DNA from: Gambelia wislizenii
Lineage: Eukaryota; Chordata; Lepidosauria; Squamata; Crotaphytidae
Reading direction: 5' to 3'
Assembly (NCBI GenBank): GCA_030847615.1
Contig: JAUMIR010000004.1
Coordinates: forward strand, 83,793,001-83,857,000
DNA length: 64,000 nucleotides
Both the position numbers and the translations under genes were made by a program. The notes beneath the pieces are model-generated. The model had not been told where the DNA came from. It worked only from the letters and a program-made list of their open reading frames with translations, and searched no databases. How positions within the stretch are numbered: the stretch's first letter is position 1; every line of letters begins with the position of its first letter. This document shows positions 9,920 through 21,189 of this stretch, piece by piece.

Positions 9920-10154
9920 CAATTGTCCCCCTGTATCCACGGATTTAGTATTCACGGATTTAAGTAGTCACGGCTTGAAAATATTCTTTAAAAAATAATA
10001 ATCCAAAAAGCAAACCTTGATTTTGCCATCTTATATAAGGGACACCCTTTTGCTATGCCATTGCATATAATGGGACTTGAGTATTCACGGATTTTGGTAT
10101 CCACGGGGGGGGGGGTCCTGGAACCAAACCCCAGCGAATATGGAGGGACAAGTG
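9920..10154. mobile_element. Tigger/pogo-like MITE, TA duplication
   Basis: The ends CAATTGTCCCCCTGTATCCA and AATATGGAGGGACAAGTG are inverted repeats flanked by TA at 9918-9919 and 10155-10156. Internal sequence (TATTCACGGATTT, ATAATGGGACTTGAGTATTC, a C/G run) is characteristic of the pogo/Tigger MITEs that resemble MER2-type elements. Confidence 0.85.
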
Positions 10155-10620
10155 TACATACTAATGGGTGCTGCTTGCCTGGCACAGTGAGAAAATGCCA
10201 CAATTTTCCTGTATAATTCCTTTCACATAAAAACCATTACAATATTGCTGAGCTAGGAAAATTTATTTTTTGAAATACAACTTCAGAATTCCCCCACCAG
10301 CACAGCCAGTAACTTTTCCAAGCTCATCTACATTTTGTGAGCCGTTGTGTTATCTATTATAAAACATCCTACATGGGAAATATTAAGGCCTGATAACTGG
10401 GTGTTTAGGTTCTCTCACTCACAGCTACTGCAACGCTATTACTACCAGTTGTGATGCAATACTAGGCCCGCTAATCTTCTTTTTGAAACAACTTTTTCTT
10501 AATCTCCATACGTGTGTCTGGACACAGACTGACCAGGCAGGCCCAGACTCATATTGGTAACTGACAGCTATTGTAGTACTGAATTCTGTAACACTTTCTG
10601 CAACATCTTAGTCTCTGGGT
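10155..10620. other. No recognised feature
   Basis: Plain sequence without a long open frame, clear repeat ends or palindromes. Confidence 0.4.
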
Positions 10621-10624
10621 GTGC

Positions 10625-11205
10625 AAAAGCTCCCAGCTGGAATTCCCTCACTTGTGAGGCCAAGTTGGCCCCCAGGGCTTTGGTTGTTAACTGGCTGTTG
10701 CAGAAGGTCTTTTAACTGGGATGTGATGTATCTTTTAAATCATCAGTACAGCATTATGTTTTAACTGCTTTTTAAATCACAATAAATTAATTTTTAATAT
10801 AGCTGTATTTAGTTGTCTTTTAACTTTGTATTATGCCTCATTTTAACTGTATTTGGTTTTAACAACTCGGCACTTCTGTAATCTTTGTGTATCTGGCGAG
10901 GGCCATGTTGTCAGATGCTTCTCCAACCCTGCCTGCTTACCTTGAAGCACATAATGCCCATGTGAAGCGGCTTTGGAGCTCTACAGTGTGAGGGGATGGG
11001 GGCTTTTGGTGATGTGCGGAGAAGAATATCAACCCTTGCAGTGCCCAGTAGAGCACATCCACATGCACAAGGGTCTCTACTTGAATTTTGGACTGTGTTA
11101 GTTAACTTATAGAATTATTTTAATTTATATTGTCTTTTAACTGATATTATCTTGGATCCCATGTTGGGAGAAAAGGATATATGTTAAATAAATAATCTGA
11201 AATCC
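10625..11205 (+). repeat. L2-like LINE 3' end pieces
   Basis: The block 10630-10720 translates with gaps to an L2-like C-terminal motif around a Trp-Asn-Ser-Leu signature, followed by AT-rich 3' sequence with repeated TTTTAACTG. A second 3'-tail-like block ends at AAAAGGATATATGTTAAATAAATAA (to about 11205). Both are diverged. Confidence 0.4.
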
Positions 11206-11602
11206 AGCCTCTGACCACCACTGGCCACAGAAGTATGCCCATGAGCTGTGCTGGGGTTGAGTGTGGGGACAAAGAAGTAGTTTCTTCTTCTCTCCTGGGT
11301 GTACAAGAACAGCCAGATGGCATTTTGGCACATCCCTGTGACCACTTATTGTCTGGGGAAGGGACATTGATCTGACCATGAGTCTCTGACTCCCATTGCA
11401 TAGGTGGTGGAGAGGTCAATTCCCTTTAGACCACCATTGTAGCTACACTGGCAAAGATTTACTGACTCGAAGTCCATAAATCTAAACATTGCTTAAGACC
11501 AGCCCAGGACTTTTTGCTCCCTTAGGCAAAGAGCAAGATCATCATATCATCCTATTATCCCATCCCCACCCTTATAAAAACACTGGCAATGAGTCAGATC
11601 CT

Positions 11603-12065
11603 GGGCCTTTTCACAATTATAGTGCTATATTCCACTTTAGAGAGCCAGTGTAGTGCAGCACTTGAGTAATGAACTACAACTCTGGAGATCAGGGTTTGAA
11701 TCTCCACTCAGCCATGCGTGACCTTGGGCAATTCTCACTCTCTCAGCCTCAGAGGAAGACAAGGGCAACTCCCTCTGAACAAATCTTACCAAGAATAAAT
11801 ACCCCATGGTAGGTTTGCCTTAGGGTTGCTGTAAATTGGAAATGACTTGAAGGCAGATAGCAACAACAAATTTCACATTAACTATTATGACTGCATCTTA
11901 TTGAGTCCATGAGTTTGCAGTTTGGTGAGGCACTAGATCTTTGTGGCTGAGAATTCTAAATACTCCCTCTCTAAAGTGCAGATCACAACATTCTATAAGA
12001 TTGAATCATGGTAGTTAAAATGGAATATATTGTAGCACTATATTGGTGTAGTGTGATAGGGCCCC
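11603..12065. mobile_element. hAT-like MITE, interrupted by a SINE
   Basis: The left end GGGCCTTTTCACAATTATAG and right end TGTAGTGTGATAGGGCCCC are inverted repeats. The body matches the family at 57257-58812 (TAGTGCTATATTCCACTTTA near one end, TTAAAATGGAATATATTGTA near the other). A SINE occupies 11641-11870. Confidence 0.75.
11641..11870 (+). repeat. tRNA-derived CORE-type SINE nested in a MITE
   Basis: It begins AGAGCCAGTGTAGTGCAGCA, has AGGGTTTGAATCTCCACTCAG as B-box region and ends TTGAAGGCAGATAGCAACAACAA. Flanking TTCCACTTTA (11630-11639) and TTTCACATTA (11871-11880) look like a decayed ~10-bp target duplication. Confidence 0.85.
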
Positions 12066-13147
12066 TTCACAGCAAGTGAGGGCAGCAAAATTTATTAGGG
12101 GGTACAAGACAGGCCAAGGGTGGTACAAATAGCTCTGTTTTCTAATACCTCACCACTCCCTGCACCCCAACATCTGTTCCCCGAGGTGGCTGCTTCACTC
12201 TGCCTCATAGTAGGACTGGCCCTGGAGTTACAAGGATAGTCTGAGAGCCACAGCCTTTTCACTTCACCTTCTCCAGCAGCCCACACTGGCCCCTTCATTT
12301 TCTGACCTGTCCAAACAAGCCTAAATGGCTTAGTGCTGGGATACCTAAAAGACATACCTACCTGTATGATGCTACCTGCCAACTTACATCTTTCACAGAA
12401 GTGATTTTCTGTGCCCCATAAGTGTGTGAAATATAGTTGGTGGGAAGAAGGGAAAGGACTTTTCTGTTGTGGCACCAAAATGAGGAGGCCCCTGCCCTAA
12501 AAGATCCATGGAACCTATTTTGGATTGATGTTCTTCAGGCATATGAAGGCACCTTTCTTTTGGCACACCTTAAGCTTGGTGTCTCTTTGATTTTTAGCCT
12601 CCCTTTGGTAGCTTGGTGCTTCCAGCTGGAAAGCTCCTTGCAGTATCAATCAAAAGACGATTCTGTAATTTTAAAATTTTAAAATTCTGTTTGGGGTTTT
12701 GGGGGGTTGTGGAAAGAAAAATAAAATGGAAGTGGGAAACAGGGGAGGATTAAGAGTGGAAGATCCTGTTATTGAACCTCCTCTTTCCTGTCCCCAATAA
12801 AATTCCTGAGGGAAAATGATTGCATAATAAAAGCCTCTTCTGAAAGCACCATTAGTTTCTTTTGACCTGGTGTTATTTGTATGTTTTTGTTTTAAAACTA
12901 TTATATGGGTTGACTTGCTGTTTTAGCTGATGAAGCTAGGTGCCTTAAGGGCTTCATTTCTGAAGTAGAAAGGAAGAGGAAAAACCATTTTTAAAATAGT
13001 TTTCTACTCCTTCCCACTCCCTGCTTTCATTTGCCTAGAGAACTTCTCCTTTGAGGGCCTGTGTATCATGCTGCTAGAGTTACAACTGCCACTTCCTCCC
13101 ACTCCAATAATTCCAGCACATACGTGTTGAGTGTGCATGCACACACA
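12066..13147. other. No recognised gene or repeat
   Basis: About 1.1 kb of plain sequence. Open frames on both strands have no protein-like composition that I recognise. Confidence 0.4.
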
Positions 13148-13335
13148 CATCTTCAAGTTGCCTGTAGACTTATGGCAACCCCCTGAATATCATACTGTTT
13201 TTTTAGTCAAAGAATATTCAGATGTGGTTTGCCATTGCCCTCTTCTGAATATAGCATCCAACACCCAATATTCCATGGTGGCCCCCTCCCAAGTACTAAC
13301 CAGTCCTGACCCTGTTTAGCTTCCAGAATAAGACT
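13148..13335 (-). repeat. 5S-rRNA-derived SINE
   Basis: On the minus strand the right part reads GGAAGCTAAACAGGGTCAGG then ACTGGTTAGTACTTGGGA, matching the middle of vertebrate 5S rRNA (box A / box C region). The left part (CTTCAAGTTGCCTGTAGACTTATGGCAACC) is the shared SINE tail. Related to 21190-21413 and 39680-40035. Confidence 0.8.
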
Positions 13336-13352
13336 TTGGCTTGAGTCTAAAT

Positions 13353-13640
13353 CAGGAATGGGAAACTCTGGCAGGTGTGCGGGTCAACTTCACACACCCC
13401 TGGACAGCTTCACCACAGTTGTAGTTGCTGTAGTGTCCACCAAGTGCCTTTGGCATGGTTTTGGGGGGAAGGCTTGGGGTGGCAGTATGTCAGCCCTGAT
13501 CACCCAAGTGTAAGGGGCTGGGAAATGTTTGGCCTTCCCCATGTTGTTGGCCTGTACCTCCCAGCATCTCTCATCTAGGCTGTTTAATGATGAAAGTTGT
13601 ACTGGAACAACATCTGGAGGGCCACTTATTCCCAGTCCTG
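13353..13640. mobile_element. hAT-like MITE
   Basis: The ends CAGGAATGGGAAACTCTGG and TTATTCCCAGTCCTG are inverted. The flanks GTCTAAAT and GTATAGAG agree at 5 of 8 bases, a possible decayed 8-bp duplication. The inner part holds TACCTCCCAGCATCTCTCAT. Confidence 0.55.
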
Positions 13641-13986
13641 GTATAGAGGAAGCCTTCAATGGTAACAAAATAACCTTTGGCCAGACTGAAAAATGGAGGT
13701 CCTAGGTTGACCTGGGCTCTTTGAATATCTCAGGAAATTTGTGCTTTGTGGAGGGACCTTAACTTCTGGTAGAGAGAACATGCTCTGCATGTTAAAGATT
13801 GACCCTGAATACAAGACATGGATGATTCAAAGAAATCAGTAGTAGGTGATAAGGTAAAAATCTGCTGTGAACCCTGGGAGCTGCTGCCAGGTGTAAAAAA
13901 TAATGCTGACCTATAAAGACAAACAGTTTGACCTGATATTAAGGTTTCATAATGTGTCATTAATAATCCATTCCTATGCTGATTCA

Positions 13987-14610
13987 GGAGATTATCAGAT
14001 GGGGACAAAAATAGCGTCCCTGTCTCGCTACATTCTAATCCACCCCCTCCCGTCCCTATAATGCTACAAATGGAAAAATGTTCAGACCTACCTTTTACAT
14101 GACACTCCCTTTCTCTCAGCAGTCCAGGAGTGAATGGAGCTCTCACGGAGCTGCATTCACTTCCTGGAATGGAAATCCCAGCCATTCTCGTGAGAGGATG
14201 ATTGCATGGGAAATTCAAAAAGAAAAAGAAACACCAAAAAGTTACACTAACCACAAAAACACACTTTAAAAAATACAAGTAATCTGGGGAGGGTACAAAA
14301 AAGTGTGTCACTTACCTCTTTGTCCCAATCACACCCGGAGGTGTTCGGCACGGACCTCCCAGTGACGCTGGCATCGTGCCAGCATAACGGGGCACCTTTT
14401 TGCTCACCTGTTGTTCCGTTACAGAAAAGGAATGAAGAATCAATTCTCAGCTTCGCTCATGAAAAAAAAGGAGCTCGGGGGGGGGGGGGGGCGACAGAAA
14501 GGGCATGGGAGCGTGGAGACCTGTTAATGACTCCATCTGAAAGGGAAGCCCTTTCAGGATCTCCTGGCATCCCTGTGCTGCTATATTTAGGGAGTCAATC
14601 TCATCAGTCC
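13987..14610 (-). mobile_element. Harbinger-type MITE, GGAGATTATCAGA family, inverted copy
   Basis: The left end is GGAGATTATCAGATGGGGAC. In reverse orientation it shares ordered blocks with 32527-33087: GGGAAATTCAAAAAGAAAAA, AAAACACACTTTAAAA, AAAAAAGTGTGTCACTTACC, GGACCTCCCAGTGACGCTGG. The far end is decayed, so the right limit is approximate. A G-run of about 15 lies at 14478. Open frames in this block are not genes. Confidence 0.75.
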
Positions 14611-14649
14611 CTGAAATCACCTTGCAATTACTACAATTTTCCTGTCCAT

Positions 14650-15010
14650 TGACGCCCCCTTGTCGTGGGAGAGAGGCTTGCGTACCCTAATGATGTTTTG
14701 AGCTATGCTGGCGGTGGCATAATAGCCACTGGTAGGGTCTCCCATGCCAGACAGGTCAAAACCGAAGGGTCTGACAAAGAGCGCCAAAGGGCAGGATGGG
14801 CTCTCTAGCCTTATGGCAACCGCCCTAGGAGAAGGAAAACTCTAATCCCAAACACGGGCAGATGGTGCTCGTCCAGCCCTGTAAGGTCAACCATCTAAGA
14901 GAAGGAAACTCTAATCAAACCTACGGCCTGAGAACCTCACTGCTACGTCCATGCTTGCAAGGCCATGGCAGATGAACCTCTGGTTTAAAGGGTGAGGCCA
15001 GTTCTGTGCA
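14650..15010. repeat. Dispersed repeat-like block, possibly the 5' region of an RTE LINE
   Basis: Sequence such as ACCCTAATGATGTTTTGAGC, GGTCTCCCATGCCAGACAGG and TCAAAACCGAAGGGTCTGAC looks like a reptile repeat I associate with the 5' part of RTE-type LINEs. This is from memory only. No coding region is visible. Confidence 0.35.
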
Positions 15011-15039
15011 CGCTGCGCTCCACCAGAAAAATCCATTGC

Positions 15040-15107
15040 ACAGGCTCGAAGGACTACAATTTTCAGAATCCAGCAATCATGGCTTCTGGAATTATAGACC
15101 CAAACAG
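15040..15107. repeat. Short palindromic MITE fragment
   Basis: AGGACTACAATTTTCAGAAT is followed by its approximate reverse complement CTTCTGGAATTATAGACCC; this is the ACTACAAYTCCCAGAAT hairpin theme seen elsewhere in the window. Confidence 0.45.
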
Positions 15108-15595
15108 TATTTTTGTCAAATTCTGGAAATGACTACTACGCGGCAATAGCCCACATTTTAGACAGCTACAGACTGTTATATCACCAGGTTGAATCTTTGA
15201 ACATGATTCAGTACCAGCATTTGCAGAAGGCTTTTTGCAGTGGTTTTATAGGAAGTGGAGAGAAGGAGTTAATTCATCTTAGCTCTACCCTCCAACCACT
15301 GTAGCTTCTTTTGCTTGGCACACACTCCAAATAGCACCCCAAGTCATTGCTAATTCTTCTTTTCCTCTACATTTACACTTCCTTTTACCACCCATTTGCT
15401 CTCTCTACTCTTTTTACATTGTCTGTATTGGTGTGTGCATCCTGCTGGCTGAGATCCCATTTTGTAACCACTGTTTTCAGGTCCCTACAATTATGTTCAG
15501 GCAGATGGAGGCTAACTTCTTTTTCTAATACTCAAAGGAAGTGACCAGTCCCCTGAACTGATCACCCCCCCGCCAATTATTTATAGTAGGTGGGA
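15108..15595. other. No recognised feature
   Basis: Plain sequence; no repeat ends or coding exon that I can support. Confidence 0.35.
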
Positions 15596-15715
15596 GAATG
15601 CTGCAGCTCTTCAGATGCTTTTGGACTGCAACACCCTTCAGGCTTAGCCAGCATAGCCAATGGTGAGGAATGCTGGGAATCGTAATTCAACAACATCTGT
15701 ATTGCCACACACAAT
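15596..15715. repeat. Palindromic hAT-like MITE fragment
   Basis: CAGATGCTTTTGGACTGCAA is mirrored by TAATTCAACAACATCTG, around the inner GCTTAGCCAGCATAGCCAA. Same broad family as 28507-28585. Confidence 0.6.
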
Positions 15716-16075
15716 TCCCACCTCGAATTTAGAGGAAGAAACCAAGAATATTTAGTAATGAACAGTGCTAATGAGCTCACAATAAAGAGAAATAGACCGT
15801 TTCTTTTACTTGTACAGAAATAATTGTAATCTTTATTGACTGGGGGGCAGTTTTAATGGTGAAAAATAACAGTTACAGGACAACAGAATGACCTTCCAAA
15901 TTGGAGCTGCAGCTCCAGAATAAACAAAAAATGCTTTTTAAAAAGGTGGATTGGCATGGTGCTGTGTCTGCCTCTAATCTCTCTCAAATTTGTGTTATCA
16001 TGTATAGTTTGAAGAGAACCTACTTAGTACTGTATATTGAATCACTCTCTTACTTGTGGAGTCACTACAGCAGTG

Positions 16076-16275
16076 GTTTTTGACCTTTTGAGGGTCACAG
16101 ATCCCTCTGAGTCTGATGAAGCTATGGACTCCCTTTCCAGAAAGCTCACTGAAACATTATTTTCAAAGTAACAGGATCAAAATGGAAGTGGGAAAAGTCA
16201 TTTTGCACCCAGTTCACCCGCTGAAGTCTATCCATGGATCCCCAAGAATCCATGGACGATAACTTAAGGCATTCT
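16076..16275. mobile_element. hAT (Charlie/SPIN-like) MITE
   Basis: The left end CAGTGGTTTTTGACCTTTTG with GGGTCACAGATCCC and CTGATGAAGCTATGGACTCCC is characteristic of hAT MITEs with CAGTGGTTCTCAACC ends. The right end (CATGGACGATAACTTAAGGC) is a decayed counterpart. No target duplication is visible. Confidence 0.65.
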
Positions 16276-16599
16276 GTTGCACTGCTAATGGAAATCTGAT
16301 TAGGATGTTGGCATAATTAAAAATGCAGTTGCTAGAAAAGGCAGAAAATCCTAAGACTGGGTGATCTGGGTGGTCTGATTTGGAACTGGTCCAAAGTTTT
16401 GACAAAGGTAATATAACAACTAGGGATGTGATATTTCATGAATTCAATGGTTAGATTAATCAATTAAAATTAAGTTCTAAAAACAATATCACCTTGTCTA
16501 GACTTGCTGAATTCATAGGAATTGCATAAGTGTTGATATATCAAGTTCTCTTCAAGTCAAAGGGTCTACTTTGGTTGGAACTAATATTTGGATTTAAAC

Positions 16600-16731
16600 C
16601 AAGAGTGGGAATCATGTAGCCCACAGATGCTGCTGGTTGTTCCAGAATCCTTCATCATTGGTTATGCCAGCTAAAGCTGCTGGGACATTCAGTCTAGCAA
16701 CTTATGGAGAGCCACATGGTCCCTATCCCTG
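16600..16731. mobile_element. Small hAT-like MITE with 8-bp target duplication
   Basis: A 132-bp element from CAAGAGTGGGAATCATGTAG to CATGGTCCCTATCCCTG. It is flanked by ATTTAAAC (16592-16599) and ATTTAAGC (16732-16739), an 8-bp duplication with one mismatch, the hAT signature. Confidence 0.7.
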
Positions 16732-16849
16732 ATTTAAGCTTTAGTAGGCTAAAAAGATAAATGGAACCATATTTAAACTATTCTTTAAGAAATAAAATTA
16801 CTTCTAAAAACTGCAGATGGCAAGCCCCATCATAAAGTTTGGGGTTCTG

Positions 16850-17338
16850 GTATCTCCGGAACCGCCTCCTCCTATACAATCCTCCCCGCGCACTCCGGTC
16901 CTCTGGGAGGAATTTGCTTCAGCCACAAAAATCTAGGTTGTGCAACCTCCCAGAGGGCCTTTTCGGTAATCGCCCCCAAATTGTGGAATGACCTGCCAAA
17001 TGAGATCCGTCAGATAACAAGCCTGAATAGCTTTAAAAAAGCACTAAAGACGGATGTCTTTCGGCAGGCCTTTCCTAATTAGATCCCGGCCTCAGGGGAT
17101 CCTGGCCTCTTTTAGTCCGCTGGCCATTTATTGTATTTTATTGTATTTATTGTTTTTAAATGTGATTTTAGATCAGTTGGTTTTAATTTATAATTGTTTA
17201 ATATTTTTTTATGGGGGAGGGTGGGGTGGGGGCTGTTTGGGGATTTTATCTGTATTGTATTTTAATTTTTGTAAGCCGCCCCGATTGTTTTGACAGAGGG
17301 GCAGGGTATAAATAAATTTTATTATTATTATTATTTTA
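16850..17338 (+). mobile_element. L2-like LINE 3' end with (TTA)n tail
   Basis: The last codons of the polymerase protein read LWNDLPNEIRQITSLNSFKK (around 16980-17035), with KTDVFRQAFPN then TAG. The 3' UTR shows GTAAGCCGCCCCGATTG and GGCAGGGTATAAATAAAT followed by TTA repeats (to 17338), as in L2-type elements of reptiles. The 5' part is truncated. Confidence 0.85.
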
Positions 17339-17609
17339 TTAAAGAGGCATTCCCATTTCTCTTACACAGAAAAAAATGCCTCATCTATGATGAAGCTCAC
17401 TGTTTATGACACACACATGCATTGTTTTTACTCATGTGCAAATTTAATAAACAGATTCATTGGCTATTCAACTCAAGAACACAATTTTGATTTTGAAATC
17501 ATGTTGCATTTCTAATAATCAAACGTTGTTGCAGTGCTGCTGTGCTCTTCTCAGATAGCATGGCTTTTGGTGATATATGCTGAAAGGCAACACAACAAGA
17601 CAACACTCT
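17339..17609. other. No recognised feature
   Basis: AT-rich plain sequence. Confidence 0.35.
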
Positions 17610-18011
17610 GGGCCCATCTAAATGTGAAAATACCCCTCATGGAATTAGCTGGGAATCCTACCTGTCTAAATGGGATCCAGTGCCAATCTACACTATTCAG
17701 AAGGGGGTGGGCCCAAAATGGCAAAAACAATGTGTTAAAAACCTTCACAGATTTTCCTGTACTTTTTCAAAAACTGCAAGGGGGGGTGCACACTCCTGTT
17801 CGTTTGGTCTATCGAATAATGGGAAATTCGAAGGGAAGCACAAAGCTGATTGGCCGGGTGAGAGTGGGGGCAGGGCTTGCTAGCAGGACAAGCACCCGCT
17901 GTCCCCATGTTGGATTGTTGTCTTAGAAAAACCATTTAGACATGCCGCTGCTGCTGCGAGATGCCAATACTACAAGGTACTTTGGATTTCCCCCCTTGTA
18001 TAGATGGGCTC
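17610..18011. mobile_element. Non-autonomous DNA-transposon-like element (GGGCCCATCTA ends)
   Basis: The left end GGGCCCATCTAAATGTG and right end CCCTTGTATAGATGGGCTC are inverted repeats. The inner block (GGGATCCAGTGCC, TTTTTCAAAAACTGCAAGGG, CTGATTGGCCGGGTGAGAG, GGCAGGGCTTGCTAGCAGG) is the reverse of the inner block at 6010-6280. No target duplication is evident. Open frames inside are not genes. Confidence 0.7.
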
Positions 18012-18893
18012 TCTGTGTGAGGTGCAGATAATGATCTCCCCAGTGCATTTCAGCATTATCAAGTTTCTCCAAGACACTAAGCTTTATTCTGTAAATGGCC
18101 ACAGCCAAATATTTCAGAGGAACAGTGCTCTCATTGATAAGATTAAGATCTCATTCTCAACTGAGCTTCTTTCACGATATTTCTCAGCAGTCTATTCTGT
18201 CTTTCCACAACTGCCATGTAGGTATTCCCTTGAATGGTGCAAGGCCACAAAGCAAACCTTCATGAGGTCTGAGGAAAAGCTCCATTTTTGGGGACTTCCA
18301 AAATCCCCCAGTCAGCATGGGATTTGGAGAACTGTTGCCCCAAAAATTAACTTCTCCAAGCTCTGGACAGAGGCCTTTCTTCCCAACAGGCTAAAATAAA
18401 TTCTTGCTGTTACATCAGATATTCTAACCAAGATACGGCCATGCTGACCAGAAGACTGCTGTATGTGTATGTAACTTTTCCTATGGATGCAGCTGGGCAT
18501 TTTTGTCCAAGGTACAATGTCCACATTCAATTCAAATTTGTGGATGTTGTGCATGTAGTGCTGTTGCACATGCATTCTCCACTGATGTGTATCCACTACT
18601 GCTGAAATTGGCAGCAGTACGTCTTCTGTTGTGCATTCAGTTGAGCATTTCCTGCAGCTTTGATGTGCATTCGGTTCTGCACAGTTCAGGTGACATTCCC
18701 TCTGCCTATAAATGCACAAGTATTCATTTTAACAGCAAAAGTCAGCTCCATAGAATCAAAGAGATGAATGCAAGCACAAAGCAAGCCCTTCCTTGAAAAT
18801 CAGGTTCCATGTAAACAAGAACTGGGCTGTATACCTTGGTTCATATGGATGTAATATACTGGAGCTTCAAAATACTGTTATTATTATAAGTAT
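18012..18893. other. No recognised gene or repeat
   Basis: Open frames up to 135 codons occur on both strands, but none shows a motif I know. The block 18480-18720 is rich in TGTGCATT-like words without a clear period. Confidence 0.35.
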
Positions 18894-19079
18894 CAGCTGG
18901 GAGTGTTCATGTCAGTAGGGAGTGGAACTGCTCCAGGTTTTAGTCAAAAATTTAAAGAAGCTATCCAAGGTGCTCAGTCTATTAGAGGATTAGGTTCAGC
19001 ACCATGGATAGCTCCTTTACAGTTCAGACTAAAGTGTGGAGCAAGTTTATAACCCCACTGACTTGGAAGCCATCAGCTG
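18894..19079. mobile_element. Foldback element, CAGCTGG family, copy 1
   Basis: The left arm (CAGCTGGGAGTGTTCATGTC, GAAGCTATCCAAGGTGCTCA) is mirrored by the right arm (TCAGCACCATGGATAGCTCC, CCACTGACTTGGAAGCCATC). Shares its layout with copies at 23081, 41237, 44835 and 47182. Confidence 0.75.
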
Positions 19080-19192
19080 CCCCCTTTATGGGACACACCT
19101 CCCAGAATTCTCCCTACCAGCTTGGGTACTGTACGTGCTGACTGGTGGATTCTGGAGACTGTAGTCACAAAGAACAATGATTCCAAGCTTAA

Positions 19193-19324
19193 TATACACA
19201 GAGATGTTTAGTCAGAAATGCACAGTGAGACCCAGCTGCGTGCATGTCAGCTCCCTCTATGCAGGAGAGTTAATGAAGGGTCAGCGAGCATTTTAGATGC
19301 AGACAAAAAAAAAAAAAAAAAAAA
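19193..19324 (+). repeat. Short poly(A)-tailed retro-insertion
   Basis: About 110 bp of unidentified sequence ends in 22 A (19305-19326). AAGCTTAA occurs at 19185-19192 and again at 19325-19332, an apparent 8-bp target duplication overlapping the A-run. This is the form of a reverse-transcribed small RNA or truncated mRNA. I found no H/ACA hinge box, no tRNA boxes and no known RNA. Confidence 0.45.
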
Positions 19325-19997
19325 AAGCTTAAGGGGTTGTGATCTAGCCAGATATCACCCAGCTGTGAGACATAATAAGCTTAGTGGGATGATCACTACT
19401 GATTACAGGATTCTAATTAAATGGAGTATCCAGCTTGGGTGAGGATAATTCCTGTTATGTAAAGAAGCCTCCGAGCTCAGCTTACCTTGGCTTCCACCTG
19501 ACAGCTGCTGTCAGCCAGAGCTGCTTTGCAGGAGAGGGGTTGGTCTCCCATACCACCCCCACCAGCTACAAAAGGCAGGGTTGAGTTTCTAGTAGGAAGA
19601 CCTGGCATAAAGATCCAGGAGAGATCAAAATGTGCAGTAGACTACAGATTCACTTTGCAGCTTCACTTCTACATGTCTTCACTGGCTAGAGAAGACAGAT
19701 TTTACAGTGTTTTTGTGGGGAGTTATCCTCTTTTTAGGACGTCTAGGGTCAGGAACTCTAGGGTGAGATGCAGGACAGGGTTTCTGTCCCTTTAATAGTC
19801 ATGTGTGACAAGCAACATGCTGATTTTCCCTCTTCTAGACATCTATTAAGGGGAAAGGAGATCTACCCTTTCTTTTACCTGGCAATCCTAGATATTCCCT
19901 ACAGCTAAAGTTATTTTAATGCAATCAGTTGCCTTGGAGAAGTAAAATGTTGACTACCTTCAAGTTCTAAATGACCAGAGGTTTCTAAGAAACACAT

Positions 19998-20137
19998 CCA
20001 GGGGTAGCTGTGTTGGCCATACAGCAAAACAAAATCCAAAATCCACAAAAAACCAATACCTTTATTGGCCAACAAAAATGCAAAACACATAATGCAAGCT
20101 TTCGAAGCTCTACTGGCTTCTTCATCAGGCAAAAGAT
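19998..20137 (-). mobile_element. Penelope-like element terminal fragment with hammerhead-like core
   Basis: On the minus strand the sequence reads CCTGATGAAGAAGCCAGTAG then AGCTTCGAAAGCTTGCATTA and continues TTGGCCAATAAAGGTATTGG to TGTTGGCCATACAG-complement. CTGATGA, a GAAGC/GCTTC stem and GAAA in this order match the conserved core of hammerhead ribozymes described in Penelope-like elements. Family assignment is from memory of this reptile repeat; the cleavage site and outer stems are not proven. Confidence 0.55.
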
Positions 20138-20633
20138 GTTTAAAAAGAAAGAAAAGTGACAATGTTGGAGTCACAGACCTACATGCTGTTTCAGATGTTA
20201 CTTGTGTTGTTGTTCGGGTGACGGATCTCATGCATGCAGGGGGCACTCCTACTTCCTGGCTGTGCAGAATTGAGACAAAGGACGGTAAAATTTAAATATT
20301 TTTGGGGGAGTGAGGCAACCTCTCCGGTATCTAGAGCCATTTCTCTTTCACCATAAGGAAACAATCACAGTTCTTCACAAGACAGCTTGGAAACAATTAT
20401 TAACAAGAGAGCTACTGGAATCCCACTTACTACAACAGCAGGGAGGTTACCCTTGGAATGAGGATCTGTAGTTCATAACTACAGAGAAAAACACAGTGAG
20501 CAGTGAACAAATTGTGATAGCTGGTAAGAGTGTGTGACTAGAAAAACCATGGATTTCCTCCTCATGCAGACAGAGCTGTGGTTTCAAGATGGTTGTGTCC
20601 TTGAATTTTCTTTCTGTGAATGAGCAATTGTCT

Positions 20634-20862
20634 AAAAAAAGAACATAGAAAGCTGTTTTATATCAAGTCAGTCCATTTGTCCACCCAGGCTGGTATTACC
20701 TGGTCTGATTGGCTGCTTCTCTCTATGGTCTCAGGCAGAGGTTCCTCACATTATCTGGACCCTTTGTCTGGAATATCAAGACTGGAGATATCAAGGCCTG
20801 AACCTGTAGTCTTTGGTGTGCAAAGCATGCAATTTACCACTGGACTATTGACATTCCTCTCA
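20634..20862 (-). repeat. tRNA-derived SINE (second type)
   Basis: It starts AGAACATAGAAAGCTGTTTT ATATC and ends GTGCAAAGCATGCAATTTAC then CACTGGACTATTGAC. On the minus strand this end is a decayed form of the head GCTCAGTGGTAGAGCA...TTTGCATGCA found in a common reptile SINE. A head fragment lies at 61084. Confidence 0.65.
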
Positions 20863-21189
20863 TCTGCTTATGTCTTTCCTAAGAATGACTGGGATTACAA
20901 CCAGCTGGTCAGCAAAAACAAATGCACCAGAAGTGTCCAAATGGCTCCATTATTTAACAACAATGCAGGATTATTATTGTTATTACAGTCAGCAGTGTTA
21001 GCTCTCTGCAGCAGTTAATTCGTATGGGCATCAAGAAACAGGCAAAAGAAACTCTCAGATCCCTGTTTCCCAACAAAGATTCTGGCAGGAGGCCAAACTA
21101 CAAGTGTATGTATGTCAATTGCAGTTGTATATGGAGAGAAAAATTTGAATTGGGATCTTCACACATGCTGCTGGATGCATATTACACAA

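Noticed and set aside
13730..14311. 193-codon open frame on the minus strand
   Set aside because: Most of it lies in a Harbinger-type MITE whose other copies are broken in this frame.
17534..17926. 130-codon open frame on the plus strand
   Set aside because: Lies inside a non-autonomous DNA element whose related copies do not keep the frame.
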